Virus record (IMG/VR): IMGVR_UViG_3300048592_000187
Span: 1-27,651 of that record
Source: a virus
Length of the DNA stretch: 27,651 nt
Reading direction: 5' to 3' (one strand)
This document shows, in pieces, positions 27,234-27,651 of the stretch. Under the pieces are notes generated by a model. It made no database searches. It worked only from the letters and a program-made list of their open reading frames with translations, and was not told the DNA's origin. Positions within the stretch are counted from its first letter, which is position 1. Each line of letters begins with the position of its first letter. Both the position numbers and the translations under genes were made by a program.

Positions 27234-27651
27234 TGGCGACGCGTTTTGTCGGCACACCGCTGAGCGCAGAGTTTCCGGCTTCGAATTTTCCGCAACTCAC
27301 GCTAAGCAACCGCCGCCCGGTATTGGCGTTCGATGCCACGACTAGCGAGACGGCTTACTGGACGTTTGTCGCGCCACAGGGGTTGACCGGCACGATCACG
27401 GCGGTCATCTCCTACGCGATGGCGTCAGCCACATCGGGCGGCGTGGCGTTCGATGTGGCGCTGGAAGCGATCACGTCCGGCGACGCGCTCGACACGGATG
27501 CAGCGACCGGGTTCGACACGGTGAACGCGGGCAATGACGGCACGGTGCCGGGCACGGCGGGCTACATGGAGCAGCTCACGATTACGCTCACGAATGCCGA
27601 TAGTATGGCGGCGGCTGACCTGGTGCGTGTATCGGTTGCGCGTGATGTGGC
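27233..27651 (+). CDS. Beta-rich structural protein (partial, runs off the end)
   Basis: The ATG overlaps the previous stop (TAATG) and the frame is open to the end of the window (139 codons). The sequence is rich in Thr, Ala, Val and Gly with a beta-sandwich look (WTFVAPQGLTGTITAVISYA, GGVAFDVALEAITSGDALDT, YMEQLTITLTNADSM). It looks like a tail-fibre or receptor-binding component or a head-fibre domain. The family cannot be fixed from this part. Confidence 0.65.
   Translation, partial: MATRFVGTPLSAEFPASNFPQLTLSNRRPVLAFDATTSETAYWTFVAPQGLTGTITAVISYAMASATSGGVAFDVALEAITSGDALDTDAATGFDTVNAGNDGTVPGTAGYMEQLTITLTNADSMAAADLVRVSVARDV

Overview
The window is a stretch of a tailed double-stranded DNA phage or prophage (Caudoviricetes, HK97-fold type). 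It reads from the replication genes, through lysis and DNA packaging, into head assembly. No tail-tube, tape-measure, integrase or host housekeeping gene is seen. The DNA is GC-rich with high third-position GC. A secreted protein with a PTATP-type proline/threonine linker, frequent AAAGGGG ribosome sites and possible leaderless starts would fit a Chloroflexota (Roseiflexus/Chloroflexus-like) host. That assignment is an inference with moderate to low confidence.

Layout. 1-137: end of an upstream gene. 207-3868 (+): SF2 helicase, RepA/RecA-like ATPase and three small genes, closed by a bidirectional terminator. 3902-4228 (-): a protein with two ribbon-helix-helix domains. 4229-4781: a long intergenic region with two very large nested palindromes, a candidate origin. 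4782-6435 (+): primase-like zinc-finger/TOPRIM protein and a small gene. 6436-8174: two conserved-looking unknown genes, with arrays of a degenerate 5-bp repeat (NNGGC) before and after them. 8175-9549: a protein made of tandem four-cysteine fingers, then a small unknown. 9546-11192: a membrane-anchored FtsK-like ATPase. 11262-11594: LLH-type holin. 12118-17851: small and large terminase, portal, MuF head protein with a C-terminal metallopeptidase domain, and a gp10-like connector.

17835-22349 runs entirely on the minus strand and splits the head genes. It holds small membrane proteins, a Mom-like DNA-modification enzyme, a DUF6948-like protein, a glycine-X dipeptide repeat protein, an apparent frameshift and structured leaders. 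I read it as an accessory (moron-type) island. 22480-27651 (+) resumes morphogenesis: DUF2213-like protease with an in-frame nested scaffold start, decoration protein, encapsulin-like major capsid protein, two proteins with signal peptides, and the start of a beta-rich structural protein.

The most interesting thread is regulatory. A 15-bp dyad, ATCRCTNNNAGYGAT, recurs at nearly every major promoter. At four plus-strand promoters it fills the space between -35 and -10, and its last T is the first T of the -10. Two more copies lie around the divergent promoters at 22390-22472, and one lies upstream of the first promoter. This looks like one phage regulator coordinating replication, lysis, capsid and accessory transcription.
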